64,000 bases of DNA, taken from the NCBI RefSeq assembly GCF_901709675.1, contig NC_051091.1, positions 3,568,967 to 3,632,966 on the forward strand, written 5' to 3'. The translations under genes and the position numbers were made by a program. Positions 1 through 12,400 of this stretch are shown here, piece after piece. Numbering within the stretch: the first letter of the stretch is position 1; every line of letters starts with the position of its first letter. The DNA is from Syngnathus acus. Lineage: Eukaryota > Chordata > Actinopteri > Syngnathiformes > Syngnathidae. A model generated the notes under the pieces. That model did no database searches and was not told the DNA's origin. It worked only from the letters and a program-made list of their open reading frames with translations.

Positions 1-3000
1 CTGGAGAAGAAATCCCATTGCCTTGGTAATTTGGGCCTGTTAGCAGGGGTCGGTCATGAAGCTTTTCACAAGAGCTCCTTGGCTTCATCTGTCACTGGTG
101 TTTACATTCCACTTTCAACTTCTTCTCTTGCCTTTGACTTTCTTGTGATCATGGCAACAAATCCAACACCCGGCCAAGCACGCTGTTTATGTATTGCACA
201 GTTGTTCCAGATGTTGGAAATGATGGAGCGTTCACTTTTTTTTCATCAGTGTCACATCTTTGATTCAAACTATTTCCATGTCTTACTTTGCTGATAGCTT
301 TGATTTGAGACTGGCTGGGTTCTGCTTCACAGTCAAACACACTTGCTCTTCAATATTTTACTTTTTGGTTGCCTCGATTCATTTGCTTTGACGACAGAGT
401 TCGGTATAATTAATTCCTCAGTGGTCGGGCAAGGAGAAGCAGTACAGAAAAGGATGGATGGGGAAACATTTGAATTTTTCGGTGCAGATCTAATGTTTGA
501 AAGACAGCGGACCCCCCGTGACAGCTTTGATGGCCGATTGTATTTAATAATAAACAGTTGGAAAGCAGAAATTAGTCAATTTCAAGAATCCTCCTTCTCG
601 AGCAGACTGTCAAGCCACAAGTCTTACAGAAATGTTTGAAAACGATGACCGTAATGGAAGACATATGCCAAGCCGTCTAGAAGGAAGCACTTGAGCAAGA
701 GTGGAGCACGTGACGGAAGCCGCCAAAACACTTTGATACATTTATCCACTTTTGGATTTTTCTGGATGTGCACAAGATATTTTGAGCAATGTGTCATTTG
801 AGTTAAAGAGGATTAACATCCGCATTTGGAATGCTGATATTCAGCAATGCTTGTTGGGTATTTAATGCCAGATACACTCAAGAGCACTTGTTGGAGTGTC
901 TTGCTATTTGGAACCGTTTTGAAATTGAACCTATTTCTCACATCTGTGCAGAACTCAACCTCCACTGTCAGTCAGGAAATGCGGTAAATCATTTCAAAAT
1001 AAAATTGCTTTTAATTTCCTGTGATGGGAACGTGATGCTTCAAAATTGCTTCATGAATCAGTTGTATTTTCGGAACTCCTCTAGATGGCACTATTTGGTC
1101 AATATTAGGCTGAAAGTACCCGATCCAGACGAAAGAAGCAAACTATGGCCTGTATTTTTATTCATTTTTTTAGAACTTGGCCTTGGGAAAAATCTGCTCT
1201 GCACAGTAAATAATAACAGGACTGCAAAAATAGGACTTTGACGTTTCCTTAAAATCGTATTTTTTAAGGACAAAAACAATCATGAATATGTTAGTGCAGA
1301 TAACTTTGTTGGTATTAAAAGACAAGAAAAGAAAGAACAAATCAGATGGAACTTTAATTTCAAGCACCGAGGGCTGCCAAGTGCGACGACGCAAACAAAT
1401 TGTTGACAGCGTGATCGTTATCTTACTAATTGCAAGCCTGTAACTTTTCTCACGTCGCCTTTGAATGCACCCATGTATTTTGAAGACACACAGCAAGCAT
1501 TGATCACAGCTGTCAGTCTCACACTTTCTGAACATCTGAAGGACTGTTTTGGGGAGTGCTGTTCTGCTTGAGATGAGCGCCACTTAATACCACCTCTGGA
1601 ACAAACAATGATGCTCCTCGTTTCATTGGTTTTGCTTTCCGGTTTGTGTTTGTCAATACAGTTTAGAGAATAATTTTCTCCCGGAGTCTTTTGGATGGAA
1701 CATTGAGACTTTTGTGAAGCACTTTGATTTGCCTTGTGCATGTGTTGTGCTCTACAAATACTGTGAACTTTCCTTCCTTGTGTTGCAGTTGCATAAAATG
1801 CTCATTTTAGCACAATAAAATCTGAGAAAAAAAAACAAGAAACACTTCAAGGTTAATCTTTTCCTGTCTGAGAAGTTATTCATTCTTTGGTCATTTAGTC
1901 CCTCAGAAGCAGGCCGGCTAATGAAATGCTAATAAGATATTTGTTCTGACGGGTAAAGAATGAACATCCTTTTGCACACAACATTTTTAGCCAAAGCCTC
2001 AGAATGTTATTTTGCCCACACACTGATCCTTTGTGAGACTTATCTTGCATCGCAATCAGCAAGACGAACAACCGGCATCTAAAATAGCACAAATAAAAGA
2101 GGGTGGGCTTTTTTTCCACATTTGTTTACAGGAAACCGTGGAGTGGAAGTGTGTTTATTTTCACACTGCGCTAAAGAATATAAGCAGAGTGGCTATCGCC
2201 ATTCCCATCTCATCTGGCCAGGTAGAGCAGTCAGGCAAAGGCTCTTTTGGACAAAGTCGAGGTATTTGCCTCTCAGGCATCTGAAGCATTAGCCTGGGAG
2301 ACCCAGCCTTGCAATCATCTGAGCTTTTAACGGGCGTATAAAAACGAGCCTTGTTACTAAATGTACAAAAAGACAATTGACAATAAAAGAAGATCAGAAA
2401 TGATCTTCTTTTATGAAATGATCAAAAAGCGTTTTTTCTTTTATCTCTTTGTCAAATACATTTTTTTGTTCCTCTGGAGGGAGAACAACTGCTATGACCT
2501 CAGTCTGTTATTTTGGTAACGGCTAATTAGAGGGGACTTGTTTCCGATTAGCTGGTCATGTTCCCTCCACAGCCCATTGCCTTGTTTCCGTGTATATTGA
2601 GTTATCCCTCGCTGAACCCGACCCCATGTTGCTCTCCTGAAATCGTTGCTGCTACTAATCGGGCTGCTTGCTTTTCTTTTTGATCACATACAAAATAATG
2701 GCCTTGGAAGTTTTTTTTTTTTTTTTACCCACGATGACATTTATCCTTCTTTTATTCTGTCCCTTTGTTGCTGAATTTAGAAATCGGCAGTTGCTCAGCT
2801 GTATTCCAAAGACTAAAAGTGGTGTTGGTATCATGTACACGACATGCTCGCCAGCCATGCGTGAGAAGTTGCCATTCCGGGAGTATGTGCAAGTGTGAAG
2901 TACGCCGGTTGCACTGGCTGTCAACACTGATGTCAGCTTCACGGTGGCTGTTCTCATTATCAGCAAGCTTTGAGCAGAGAACCTTTTATCTGGCGCTCCA

Positions 3001-5190
3001 GTCCTGCTGTCACTCTCATTCGGGTGACAGGCTCCAACAAGAAGAGCTTTGCCGCTACTGGAGCACCACTTGCAGATTTATTAGGCTTTGTTTTTAATCC
3101 TCAGTAGGTTTCTCTAATTTGGCCAATCAGAATTTGGCCTTTAGGGAGCAAGGAAGTAAAATGTTCCTACTGGACCAGGCTAAATTGATGTCGCTCAGGG
3201 GTGTGCCGATGGACATTTAATGACAAGCACGATGGTCAGTTCGTGTAAATGATCTTAATATAGTGAATGTAATCGCATTTTATGTAATCAAATGTGCATC
3301 ATATCAACATGAAAGCAAACTTTGGAATGCTCTTTTTCCCCTTTTTTTTTTGCTTCACTTGAATAAACCTCTGAGATAAAGAGAGCCCATTTCACTATGT
3401 ATGTTATTTATAGACCCAGTGGGAACAGAGCTTCCAGAAAATCAGCAGTACTTCTTAGGCTGCTGAAAGGAACTTATGATTGGAGATTCTCAAATGACCC
3501 CCACCATCGAGCCCCCCCTCCTCCTCTGGTGGGAGTGGGACACTCATCTGTTCCTAATATTACACACTTGTGTCTTTGGAACCTCTGTGACTAATGCGTT
3601 GCAGGGTGCTAGTCCAGCATAAAATACCAAGACTTTTTTTAGACATATTCCCGACGTAGAAAAAATATCATAAGCATAGTAACATAAAAGTCCGATGCCG
3701 CGTGGTTTACCTCAACTTTTTCCATCCAACTTGTTTATTTTAAACATTCAGCTCATTAGCATATAATGTATATTCGGTTTGTTTTGGCATATAAAATATG
3801 TGCTGCAAATGATTCCAGTATGGATTTTTTTTTTCTCTTTCATCTTCGCTTTCCTGCATTCCAATGAAAATAATGTTAAACAAATGGAAGACAATAATGA
3901 TGCAAATTCTTGCTTTGGCCAGTGAAGCATTTAAGCCCGCCAAGGTGCAGTGTCGACCATATGCCCGTCTCTTCCATAAAGATTTAATTAGTATGGAACT
4001 TCAGATCTAGGTCAGATTCAGTTTTTCACACTTTGACTTCCTGTTAAATTGAGTTTTCTGTACTTTTTTGGGTAGGTCCTCACATCACTGACCCACATAC
4101 CGTTTCTGGCCTCCCAGAGAGACTCACCGCAGTCTCTGGTGAGAAGCCATCTTATTCCCGATTGGAATAATAATCAACTGCATTTGGTAACTGACATGTT
4201 GATGTAATTGTGTCATGTACCTCATTTGTTCCAGAAACACTGTGATTATGTTTATGCAATTTGAAAAGGCAATGTTTAATCTATTTCTGTTAAAAAAAAA
4301 AAAAAAGACAGCTCCAACACATTTACATTTAGTTCACACCATCTGTCAGTGTACTCGATGAGCCCAGTGACAATGGTGATGAAAAAAAATAGTATAGAAA
4401 TTTAACCATGCCTTTGTCAGTATTTTTCATTCGAAATGTTGCAGTGTTGTTAATAGGAGACATCAAATGTATTTTTTTCTGGAGTGCATTGTGACGCTCC
4501 ACAACATGAGACAGCATTTTGAACAGCGATAACTTATTTGGCAGGTTCCCACATGACCCTCATGCTTTTGTCATATCTATGAAAAGGTGTTGATTATGCG
4601 ATGGCCCAATTCCAAAGACTTCCCAAGTACCCACATTGCTGATGTAAAGATCTGTCCTTTGCATTTGCAACAAAGGTGTCTGCTACAAGTTCAGTGATAG
4701 CAACGGAAACCAGCCATAGCTAAAGGAGACAGCATTCTTTTGCCATATACATGTATTTTTTTTTGTTTATTGTTTAGGGTACACAAACACAGAAACACAC
4801 ACACGAACACACTCCTTTGTACAATTTCAGTGAGCTCTGGACATTTTGTTAATTTGAACAGGTATGAGGAATTTAAAAAATCCTCTTTGCATACCAAAAT
4901 TTGAACCAGCTCACCACTGCAGGCTTACCAGAGAAGCCAAACATGAATTGGGCATAATATCCAGTGACACTGAGACTAGCTGCTCACTTGAAGAACAAGT
5001 GAATAACTAATTGACTTAAAAAACAAAACTTTTTTTCCTTTGACAAGCTTGAAGGCTAAGTTTAAACTTTTCCTTTGACATGAGCCTGAAGGGTAAATTT
5101 AATCCGCTTGAAAAACAACATTGTATTAGTATGGAGAACGAAATGACGCACTGACTACAATTCTGTCCAATCCTCAATTTATTTTAAATA
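1..5190. other. Gene-free flank upstream of pdzrn3
   Basis: I see no supportable exon here on either strand. Open stretches are short (about 110 codons or less), carry no family motif and are not framed by convincing splice sites. The DNA is AT-rich with several homopolymer runs. Apart from a perfect hairpin near 2.4 kb I see no repeat I can name. Distal promoter or enhancer elements of pdzrn3 may lie here, but that would need cross-species alignment. Confidence 0.6.
2383..2414. repeat. Perfect 14-bp inverted repeat with GAAA loop
   Basis: Arms at 2383-2396 and 2401-2414 are exact reverse complements (ataaaagaagatca / tgatcttcttttat) around the four bases gaaa. The structure is AT-rich with no flanking element I recognise. 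It could be a chance palindrome or the remnant of a small inverted-repeat element. Confidence 0.7.
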
Positions 5191-5499
5191 GTATTCTTAG
5201 TTTTCTCTTCTTTGCATTTATGAACCTTTCAGTAAACTTGAATTAAAAAAAATTGATATTCTTAATTTTCTCTTCGATGCATCTATGAACCTTTCAGTAA
5301 ACTTAAATTAAAAAAAGTATTCTTAATTTTCTCTTCTTTGCATTTATGAACCTTTCAGTAAACTTAAATTACAAAAAAAAGTATTCTTAATTTTCTCTTT
5401 GCATTTATGAACCTTTCAGTAAACTGAAATAAAAAAAAGTATTCTTAATTTTCTCTTCTTTGCATTTATGAACCTTTCAGTAAACGTAAATAAGAAAAA
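5191..5499 (+). repeat. Five-copy minisatellite, about 58-66 bp unit
   Basis: Units begin near 5191, 5257, 5317, 5381 and 5439. Each starts with a version of gtattcttaattttctctt, continues through gcatttatgaacctttcag and ends in a taaac...aaaa run of variable length. The copies differ by a few substitutions and by A-run length; the fourth lacks a few bases of the pyrimidine part. The array ends about 220 bp before the pdzrn3 start codon, so it lies in the proximal promoter or the extreme 5' UTR. Each unit resembles a 3' splice site (pyrimidine tract, then cctttcag). Confidence 0.9.
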
Positions 5500-5718
5500 A
5501 AAAAAACAACAACAAAAACGACTCGTGGATCGATTTAGGATCTTCCGAGCTACACTTAAACGCACCAAAAAGTCCTGCAGGAGTTCAGTCTGCGAGGACC
5601 TCGCAACGTTATTTGGTGTGCGAGCGCTCTTCCAATGACCATCTAAGAACGCCCCACTGCTCCGTCTCACGCTGCGGGGGTGGGGAGCCCATAAGTTTGG
5701 ATTCGGCCTCGGACAAAC
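5500..5718 (+). promoter_or_regulatory. pdzrn3: pdzrn3 proximal promoter / 5' UTR region
   Basis: This interval lies between the minisatellite and the initiator ATG. It is more GC-rich than the flank and has no obvious TATA box. A CCAAT sequence lies near 5632. The sequence before the start (gacaaacATGG) has A at -3 and G at +4, a good Kozak context. The transcription start cannot be placed from sequence alone. Confidence 0.45.
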
Positions 5719-6432
5719 ATGGGATACGAGCTGGACCGCTTCAGTGGAACAGTTGACCCGGATTTGAAATGCAATCTGTGCAATAAAGTTCTGGAAGACC
5801 CACTGACTACTCCGTGCGGCCACGTCTTCTGCTCTGGCTGCGTTCTACCTTGGGTCGTCCAGCAGAGCAGCTGTCCCGTCAAATGCCAGCGGATCTCCTC
5901 CAAAGAACTGAACCACGTCCTGCCTTTGAAAAACCTCATCCTGAAGCTGGAGATCAAATGTGACAACCATGTGCGGGGCTGCGACGCGGTGGTGAAGCTG
6001 CAGCACCTGGCCGAGCACGCCGGCATGTGTGACTACTCTCCAGCCAAGTGCGGCAATAAAGGATGCGACGAGGTGCTCAGCCTGCGGGACGTGGATGCTC
6101 ACATGCGGGAGACGTGCGAGTTTCGAGCGGTGGGCATCTGCGAGCGCGGTTGCGGCTTGACGCTCACGCTCAAAGAGAAGCGACTCAATGAGCACTGCTG
6201 CGTCCGTGCCCTGAAGGCGCACAACGGCGTGCTGCAATACAAAATGATGTGCTTGGATAGTGAGTTCAAGAAACAGACAATCGAAGCCAACAAGAGGGAG
6301 AAAGCGCTCCTGGCGCAACTTTCCGCCGCTCACGCCGAGCTGCAGATGACGGCGGTGAAGTACCAGAAGAAATTCGCAGAGTACAGCGAGAGGATCGACT
6401 CTCTCACTAGGACGGTGACCTTCTCCTGCAAG
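5719..6432 (+). CDS. pdzrn3: pdzrn3 exon 1: RING, TRAF-type zinc fingers, coiled coil
   Basis: Encodes residues 1-238 and ends in phase 0 (tgc aag|gtaagc). The RING has all eight ligands with the [10 protein letters not shown] core. Further Cys/His pairs at about 81-161 form the TRAF-type fingers, followed by a Lys/Glu-rich helix that reads as a coiled coil. If the donor is not used, the frame runs 18 more codons to a TAA at 6487-6489. Confidence 0.96.
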
Positions 6433-9400
6433 GTAAGCGAGGGGCAGCAAGTGGCGATCAACATTGTGCATTGTGCAAACAACTTTTAAAGTCTCCAAAA
6501 TTTGAGAGTTACCATTGTCTCCTAATCTGACTCCCAGTTTGGAGACTTTACTGAGTCTTCTTTGAGACATGCATGTCAGCTGTGACTCTGGCCAGCTGGC
6601 GGTCGAGGGGGGGAGGGCCAAATATTTACTGCAGGTCTGTACACAACAAGAGCCAGGTTCCACTTGGGTTGGCTCCTGGGAGCATGCTTGTTTGGGGGCA
6701 TCCTGTCACCTTTCAGTGCCGTGGTCATAACAAACTCAAATGATGGATCTACTAACACCACTTTTGGCTTCAGTTGCAGACTTTAGGATCAATTAAGCTA
6801 TGCTTCCTCCTACTCCTTTTTGAGCATTCTTTATTGAGTTATTTATTTATGTATATAAATATTTATTTCTCAGTTTGTTGGTTTATTGTTTGTTTGTTTG
6901 TTGCACGGACTTATATATGGAATTTTAAAGTGTTATTTTTTGTATCTCTTTTTTTTTGTTTTGGATGTGTTCGAAATAAAGATATAAAAAAAAAATTAAA
7001 AAGTTTTCCCCAAAGGATTTTACATTAGGAAAATCTTATGGCACTAATATAATCAAATCCCTAAATTAAAGGGCAAAACGTGTGTTTTGAAAATGAATGG
7101 CTGGGTGGACAAAGCAGTCCAAGAGCAGTTTTGAGTCAGTCAGCTATATTGTCTACTCGCACTAACAAGTACTGACAACTTTTTTCTTTCTTTCGTTGTT
7201 GCTGTCATTCAAGGGGAAGCAGTCTCGATCTTTTACTTTCAAGTCCACTTCGAATTCCGAATGCGTGTGTCCGTTTCCAGCCACCCATATATCTCTTTCT
7301 CAGGGTTTTATTTGTTCAGTGTGTGGGTGTCGTCGATGTGTCCTCGCAGACTGGTAAACGGCACTTCAGATGTAAGTAAGGCATGGATGGACTTGCTGGT
7401 GGAGGTAGAAGAGAACTTGCCTGCTTGTTATCCTTCCTTTGACAGCACTGAGATATACGCTCAACACATCGTTCCCGATGGAGTCCGTCCCCTGTTCTGG
7501 CAGGCCTTCAACAAGCATAAAACAAACGACAATTGTTCTGGAAAAGAGACAGCCGACGGCGTTTATTCTTTCCGCTCTTTTGTTTATGTAGGCTTTTATG
7601 GGGAGCAGTAAAGCCGAGACCAGTGTCAGAACGGAACTTTGTTTTGGTGATGTCGCTGATGACGTTTAAAAATGCGTCCAATGCTGTGGAGCCGTGCATC
7701 TATAGGCCAAAGTCTGCGTGCTTTCAACCATGCCAGAGTCAGAATAAAAAAACACTCAAACTGGTCAAGCAATCTCTTTTCTTAGACACAAGTTTGATTC
7801 AAGACTGTCCAGTCCAGTACTTCCATGTGTGGCTTTTGCTAGACCATAAGATCTGACTGGAAGTTGCCTTTTATTTCTACCACCTGGACATACCTGATGC
7901 TTTAGGAAATCTACAACCTCCTGAAGAGATTCTCCTCATTTCGGGACGAGAGCTTTGCGAGAGTGTTTGCAGATGTGTAAGAAAATGCTCCTTAATTACT
8001 CTGAGTTCATTCGAATGTCTGGCCGACTAAACGTTAGAGCACCTACGAAATCCATCCAATTTGTTTCGGGGCTTTTGGCAGTTTCTCGCAGCTCAGAACA
8101 GCTTGATCTTATTTTTGAAATTGTCTTCTTGGCTTCTTCCCTTTCGTACGTTGCTAATGGTGGCGTGACACAATGCAGGACTGCATGCGCATTCCTCAAC
8201 GGGCTGACGACGGCACATGACGGACAGTTTTGAGTCCATGCCAGTCAGGGCAGTGTACGTGCCGATGATATCTTGGCTTTATATTTAGCCAGTGCAGCAT
8301 GTATGGACTGTTATCTTGGAAGCGACCCAGTTCCTCTCTAAAGATCACCTCATTAACATATCTGTACACTATGATCTGAACTGTTCCTGTTCCTGGATTC
8401 TACGTGTCTCTCTTGTGTGTGCCCGCAGGAAGGAGATACTAAAAATGTGGAAGTTGTGCTTCTTCGCGAGGGCGGATCTCTGGGCTTTAACATCATGGGA
8501 GGAAAACCAAGTGTGGTAGGTCCAAAGCAGACCATCTCGGAGAGTTCATCTCCCCCCCCTAGTGATCAGACAAGTGTCATATGTCAAGCCAGGAATGTAA
8601 AGCACACACTTAAAGCACCACAATCCTCCCCTGGAAGACCGAGTTTAGATGGCCCAGCACAGTTCCTGTCTGTGGATGAATGGGCCTGCAATATTATATT
8701 TCATTGTGCTTATATTCGGTTTGGTTGCGGTTTAGGCACATTACAGATAAAAAAAAATACTATAATTACTTTTATGAGCGTTAAATATGGGGTCATGTCT
8801 CTGACCTGACTTGTCTCTCTCATTGAGGAAATTTTGGTGGTGAGGTAAAAACCAAAGGTTGTTTTGTCTGGCCTGTAATTTCCTGAGCTGTTATGTATTC
8901 TAGTTCAAGTCAGAATGGGAATATGATGCCACACACTGGTTGGAATAAAACCTGTTAACAAGGGAAATGTGCGGAAGTCAGTCGGTGGCACTATCGGTTT
9001 CACTCGGACGCCGCTCAAGTCTTGACAAGTTCCCCACAGCCACAGTGACGCCAATTTTGGGAGCGACGTAGATTCCGACATTGAAACGTTTTATGGCAGG
9101 AAACTATAAAGGCATAAAGGTCTCCGTTTTGCCAACGCTACTTACTTGCTGTCATGAAAGAGCTGACATAATGCTTGGCCTTGGCTTTTTCGACCAACCT
9201 CAAAAGCCAAGAGTCTGGGGAAGAGGCTATTAATTAAGAGATAGGCAGAACTAATGTCCATTTAGCTTTTGACACACGCTTTTCATGTGGCTGTCGTTTT
9301 CGAAATGACTGCTACCAGCAATCAGCTGCCAGGTTTTGTGGTCTCCACTAGACCTTGTTTGTCTGCAAATGTCAAGAGACGGCCAACTTGTCGAGTAATT

Positions 9401-12400
9401 TGCAGTGTGACGGCGTTAACACTGCTGTTGCCTTTAGAGAGAGGAAGGAAGCAGACACGGATTGGCCGGTTATGATTTGAAATGTAATGTTAAAACTTGG
9501 AACTAGTAACTTTCAGTCATTTGTTGTATAAGTTCAACTAGTCATTTGTAACGAGTAGCCTTACAAAATGAGATCATTTGTTGGCTGCTCATTTTATTGC
9601 CCTCACAGTACAAGTTTAATTATATGTTCCCAAAATGTTTTTTTTTTTTCCAACACAGTCTAACAGCAGTAAATTTTGCAGTTTGGACATGTCAAGATTA
9701 CTTCTGAGTGTGATGTCTCTAATTTCCTTCATAGGATGATCATGACAGCGCTACCACCGAGGGGATCTTTGTGTCCAAAATTATCGAGAATGGACCAGCC
9801 GACAAGGAGGACGGCCTTCAAATGCACGACCGTATTATTGAGGTATGTGACTCCCGGTGCAGTCGTGCAAAAGGGAACATTTGAAATGATATTGCAGCTG
9901 GGAAGTAGTCAGGTGTGTCATGCCTGTCAACACTTATGGAATATATATATGTGTGTGATCGCACAAATCACCTCAAGGTGACAACATGGCAACACCTCAA
10001 ATCAGCATTTTGGGATTTAACTGTAGCCAAGAATATGAATCTGGTGTGCGAGGGCAAAACGTTGCAACATTTTCATTCTTTGAGTATATTTGTGAAAAAG
10101 AAAAGACCGTACAAAAACTCAAAAAAAGTTGCTGCCATAGAAGTGTCTGTCCGAATTTGAACAAAGACGTTTCTGTGGATTACAAGTGTGGAATACCGCA
10201 CGCCTCAAGATGACAAACATGGTTTGTTGCCGACTTTATTGTCAGACCTCGAGGAAATTGCCCCGAGCTTTTCGACCAGTGCTCTGTTTGTGGCAAGCAC
10301 TTAGACGAAAGTACTTCCCTCTCATTCCTGTGCTTAAAATGACATACTTACATCGAGGTCGCCGGGCTCCAATGATGGTGGAGAGAATGTTTTAATTTCA
10401 AGGGCATCTGGCCGTAGCAACAATGTTTGTGCTGATTTGTCAGTCGTGCAATTAAAATATTCGCAGCATAATGGATCCGTCACATGCAACTTGTTTGTTT
10501 CGTGCTTGAATACATTCATTTGCTCGGCTATGTGCGAGAGCGAGGCGGTCGAGGAATCAAGCAAACGAGCCCTCTGAAGTGTCAAAGTCTTTGGATGGAC
10601 AACGTCGTTGACTTTTGTCTCCTCCCATCGGGGGTCATTACAGCCATCGCATGATCCTTTTGGCGTGCCATTTGTCCGGCAATAGTGGCCAGTTGCTGCA
10701 AAGAACGAATCAGTCCACCATCAAGACACTGACATTTAAACACTTCAGAATTGCCGTTCCACATGACAGCTTTTTATTCCATTTGGCAACTCGATAGTAG
10801 CGGCGGATCATATTTCGAGGACTCTCTCTTTGTTAGCTGGCTTGAGCAAAGACTTCCGTGTCATGTACTTTGAAATTTCTCTTCAAGCACATCTATCATC
10901 ATCACAAGCTTGCAATTGTGTTGCTTGCGCGTTTGACATCAGGTGAACGCAGCTTTGCTCTATTGATCAAATTGAATCCGAAGCAGTTGCGTGTTCGTAT
11001 TTTCAAAACAACTCCTTGTGGCCTTGTCCTACTTTGTACACTGGATACGATCAACTTTCTGTTTTTTACAGCCGTCAACATAACTCGTGTCTAAAACATG
11101 AAAGTTGTCGAAAAATAATTGGAGCAATCCCTTCACCGGCGTTAAATGTCAACCTGATGAGGCAGAAACTACAGCGCTGTCGTAGAAATGTTAATTTCAG
11201 TAAGTCTATATGGATGGAACATGAACATGTTGAGCCGCGGCTCGTACTTTGACAACAGGCTCTTAGCGTCAGGGTGTGATGGCAGATGGCTTTCCTCGAA
11301 CCGAGCTGTTATGAATCAGCGCATGAATGCACCCTTGTTCAGTCAGAAAAGCTTCGTGTTTTCTAGAGGACCCTCTCAAGCTGAAAATTTTCAGCTATCA
11401 GCTCAAGTGTTTGCAAACAGATATTAGGTCTTCGTAGCCTCGGCCATGTTTTTATATGCATTCATTCATTTCATCGATCCCGCATTGCTATTGCTGGTTA
11501 TGGTTAGCTTGTTTGCATTTTTAGCTATGCAGCTAGCTAGCTTTGCCGTGTTGACAGTAGGCGGTGCATCCATTAATTCACACGTTAACACGTCAAACTT
11601 GAATGTAGACAATGTTTTCAATAGAAAGCAATCCCAATTCAGTTTGCAGGTGTCTGTCATTAAAATGACCTTTCCTTTAAAGCGAGCAACCTCCATCGCA
11701 ATGCAACAGTGTGTGCGCCTGAGCTCTTCACCATAACTTCTATGCGGGCAAAGGGTTTGAAAGGGTGTGAAAATAGGAAGAGAATAGCGACGCCTGGACC
11801 GCTGTTGTAAATGTCACCTTGTAAATCCTCAGCAGACATTCTTGGGTCGCAAAGGGCAAACAGCAACAACCGCTTGAAAATAAACTGACAGAGGGAAATG
11901 CCAATTCTAATATGGCGGCTCGGAGTGTGTATGTATATGTCTTTTAGAAGAGGAGGGGGATAGCCGGCTTGCAGGAATGTGTTCCAGCTAAGACAATATT
12001 TATATAAATGTATACACTTTGGAACTGCTGAGTGCAGAATGGAAGGGCAACGTTACACAAAAGAACCATTTCTTTCAGTCTAAACGAGCACATGAGGAAA
12101 ATATAGGTATATAAATATAGATACACATAATCTAGGATCATCTCACAGGAGAATTTCATAAAATACATATAAGGTGGTCAAGTATTTGACGTTCTCTGAC
12201 AGGAAGTAGCAAAATCATGAAAAACAGCCCCATTGTCCTAATGTGCGAGACTTTGAAGTTGAATGATGTCTCTGTTCCAGATTCCACATTTTAAACACGG
12301 CACAGCTGCAGTTTCTTACATGTCACTCGTGTTCTGAGTTCCGAACTGAGCCACTAAACACTCCGAACCTCCCTGCAGTTCTTTGCGTATCAAGTCACAG

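Noticed and set aside
5845-6663. 272-codon open frame on the minus strand over pdzrn3 exon 1
   Set aside because: It is antisense to the RING/TRAF exon, has no domain, and arises from the GC-rich coding sequence on the other strand.
7261-7611. 116-codon open frame in pdzrn3 intron 1
   Set aside because: No acceptor or donor in phase with pdzrn3 and no counterpart between exons 1 and 2 of the human gene.
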